From contig NZ_KQ970261.1 in the NCBI RefSeq assembly GCF_001579045.1, forward strand, positions 504,755 through 568,754: a DNA stretch of 64,000 nt, read 5' to 3'. The notes beneath the pieces are model-generated. The model worked only from the letters and a program-made list of their open reading frames with translations. It ran no database searches and was not told the origin of the DNA. Numbering within the stretch: the stretch's first letter is position 1; each line of letters begins with the position of its first letter. The stretch comes from Streptococcus mitis (lineage in GTDB: Bacteria; Bacillota; Bacilli; Lactobacillales; Streptococcaceae). The translations under genes and the position numbers were made by a program. Shown one piece after another: positions 62,525 to 64,000 of this stretch.

Positions 62525-63442
62525 TTAAAAAAGACCCGTTCTAGTATATCTTTTCGAGAACCAGTTAACAGATAACAAAATTATTAGATTGACTACGGTG
62601 TTAAATAACCCTATAGCTGTCGAATAACTATACTGAAAGTTCACCATACCAACTTTATAAACATAGGTCGAAATTATCTCACTTCCTGCTAAATTAAGTG
62701 GATTCTGCAGCAGTAACACTTTCTCAAAACCTACACTTAATAAACTACCTGCTCTTAATATTAGTAAAATCATAGCAGTTGGCAAAAGTAATGGTAATTC
62801 TATATGCCTAATTTTTTGTAATCTAGAGGCACCATCCATAGTTGCAGCCTCATAATATGTAGGATCAATTGCAGAAAGGGCTGCTAGATAAATAATACTA
62901 TCCCAACCAATATGTTGCCATACATCACTCCAAACATAAACACCTGCAAAATTACTAGGTTTTGATAAAAAATCTGGAATAGTAATTCCAACAGACTTAA
63001 ATACATTCGCTAACAAACCACTAGTAGGAGATAAAAATAAGATGATCATCCCACACATAACCATTGTAGAGATAAAATGAGGTAAGTAAGTTGTCACTTG
63101 AAATATTTTTCTAAATTTCCCAACTCTTAACTGATTACTAATGATAGCTAGTATAATAGGTAAGGGGAATCCTACTACAATACTATAAAGTGAAATTTTT
63201 AATGTATTGAACATAGTTGTCCCGAATTGGAATGATGAGAAAAATTGAGTAATGTACTTAAATCCTACCCACTGACTAGCAAAGATACCATTGGCTGGTG
63301 AATAGTCTTTAAATGCAATAATTAGTCCCAACATGGGAATATAGGAAAATAAAATTAATAGCAATATTGAAGGAAAAAGTAATATATATAACGGAATACT
63401 ATGCTTTAATTTTATTTTATGAAGTTGAGATGCTACTTTCAT
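62525..63442 (-). CDS. ABC sugar permease, LplB/YteP type
   Basis: A 305-residue permease with six membrane segments and the EAA loop (YEAATMDGASRLQKIRHIELPLL, of which EAATMDGAS is the core). It is the first gene of the operon, 8 bp before the second permease, with GGAGG upstream. It is transcribed away from the sensor kinase gene. Confidence 0.9.
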   Translation of the reverse strand: MKVASQLHKIKLKHSIPLYILLFPSILLLILFSYIPMLGLIIAFKDYSPANGIFASQWVGFKYITQFFSSFQFGTTMFNTLKISLYSIVVGFPLPIILAIISNQLRVGKFRKIFQVTTYLPHFISTMVMCGMIILFLSPTSGLLANVFKSVGITIPDFLSKPSNFAGVYVWSDVWQHIGWDSIIYLAALSAIDPTYYEAATMDGASRLQKIRHIELPLLLPTAMILLILRAGSLLSVGFEKVLLLQNPLNLAGSEIISTYVYKVGMVNFQYSYSTAIGLFNTVVNLIILLSVNWFSKRYTRTGLF

Positions 63443-63644
63443 GTTTTTCCTCCCATCTGATTTTCTACGATTATTTTACACCATATAGAATTCCCTTAAT
63501 AGAACTTTTTGGACTAGGTTTATCAATTTTTCAGTTTTTTAATTTTAAAAACTATTACTTTTCCGACATCTTGATAAAACATATCTGTTTTGTTACATGA
63601 TATCGTATTTTCAAAGTGCTATAATTTTAAGAGGAGAATAGTAT

Positions 63645-64000
63645 ATGAAATTAAATCACGACTTATCAAAAAAACATTCCATTCATTTTTTCTTTAAACT
63701 CCTACTTGTACTACTATTGATAAATATTTTAATCAATATTGCTATGAGTAACATAACCAGAAATTTTATTAAAAACCAAAATATAGTACACCTACGTAGT
63801 TCAATTGAAATTTATGCTGATTCTGTTAATGAGAAATTGCATTCTGTAGAACGCTTTATGTACTCAACAATAACGCATAATGAATCTTTAGAGAACTTAA
63901 ATCATGTACAAACGTTTCTTGAGTATCAAGAAAATCTTAAAAAAGTTCAAACTAGCTTTATAGAGTTTGAATATCAAAATGAAACTCATATGACGTTCTT
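63645..64000 (+). CDS. YesM-like sensor histidine kinase, N-terminal part
   Basis: The start of a gene cut by the window end, 119 residues visible. GAGGAG precedes the ATG. A basic start and one membrane segment (FFKLLLVLLLINILINIAM) are followed by an outside region with helical character (FYSTITHNESLENLNHV-like). Position divergent from an LplABC-type operon is typical of YesM/YesN two-component systems that sense the glycan. The kinase domain is not in the window, so this is inference. Confidence 0.6.
   Translation, partial: MKLNHDLSKKHSIHFFFKLLLVLLLINILINIAMSNITRNFIKNQNIVHLRSSIEIYADSVNEKLHSVERFMYSTITHNESLENLNHVQTFLEYQENLKKVQTSFIEFEYQNETHMTF

Overview
The window is chromosomal DNA of a Mitis-group streptococcus: Streptococcus pneumoniae or a very close relative such as S. 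mitis or S. pseudopneumoniae. The evidence is low GC, choline-binding proteins, BOX repeats, RitR with Asn53, the mevalonate-liaFSR block, and the gene order rsmH-ftsL-pbp2x-mraY-clpL-luxS-dexB-(capsule site)-aliA-pbp1a-recU-gpsB-rnpB-mapZ-gnd-ritR, which I recall from pneumococcal genomes. The window reads in the opposite direction to the usual pneumococcal numbering.

Layout. 1-4.7 kb: the tail of an IS5/IS1381-like transposase, then a compact restriction-modification island: XRE regulator, a fused cytosine-C5 plus adenine-N6 methyltransferase, an unknown 168-residue protein and an HNH nuclease. The fusion plus HNH nuclease resembles the Alw26I/Eco31I/Esp3I type IIS family. 4.9-13.7 kb: housekeeping genes mutS2, cvpA, zapA, rnhC, lepB, recD2, tig. 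13.9-16.3 kb: two tandem choline-binding proteins with a C-terminal domain I cannot assign. 16.5-22.8 kb: the liaFSR stress system and the mevalonate pathway. 22.9-29.5 kb: a third choline-binding protein, ritR, gnd, mapZ, an rRNA methyltransferase, the RNase P RNA and gpsB. 29.6-32.9 kb: a DUF1273 protein, recU and pbp1a.

33-43 kb is the capsule position. There is no capsule cluster between dexB and aliA; it holds two AliB-like oligopeptide-binding lipoproteins (aliC/aliD type) and glf. This matches the arrangement known from non-encapsulated pneumococci and commensal relatives. 43-52 kb: a DUF1846 protein, luxS, clpL (with two CtsR-like boxes) and the division/cell-wall operon rsmH-ftsL-pbp2x-mraY. 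PBP2x carries several substitutions typical of beta-lactam-resistant mosaic alleles, and PBP1a is altered in the equivalent of the TSQF segment.

52-64 kb is accessory: an XRE regulator with a run of paralogous DUF3278 membrane proteins, a glutathione peroxidase, a POT-family peptide transporter, and a glycan-uptake locus (two LplB/LplC-type permeases, a binding lipoprotein, a YesL-like protein and a GH31 glycosidase). A divergent YesM-like sensor kinase starts before the window edge. Recurring themes are peptide import (AliA, AliC, AliD, POT transporter), cell-wall synthesis and division (PBP1a, PBP2x, MraY, FtsL, MapZ, GpsB), and surface choline-binding proteins.
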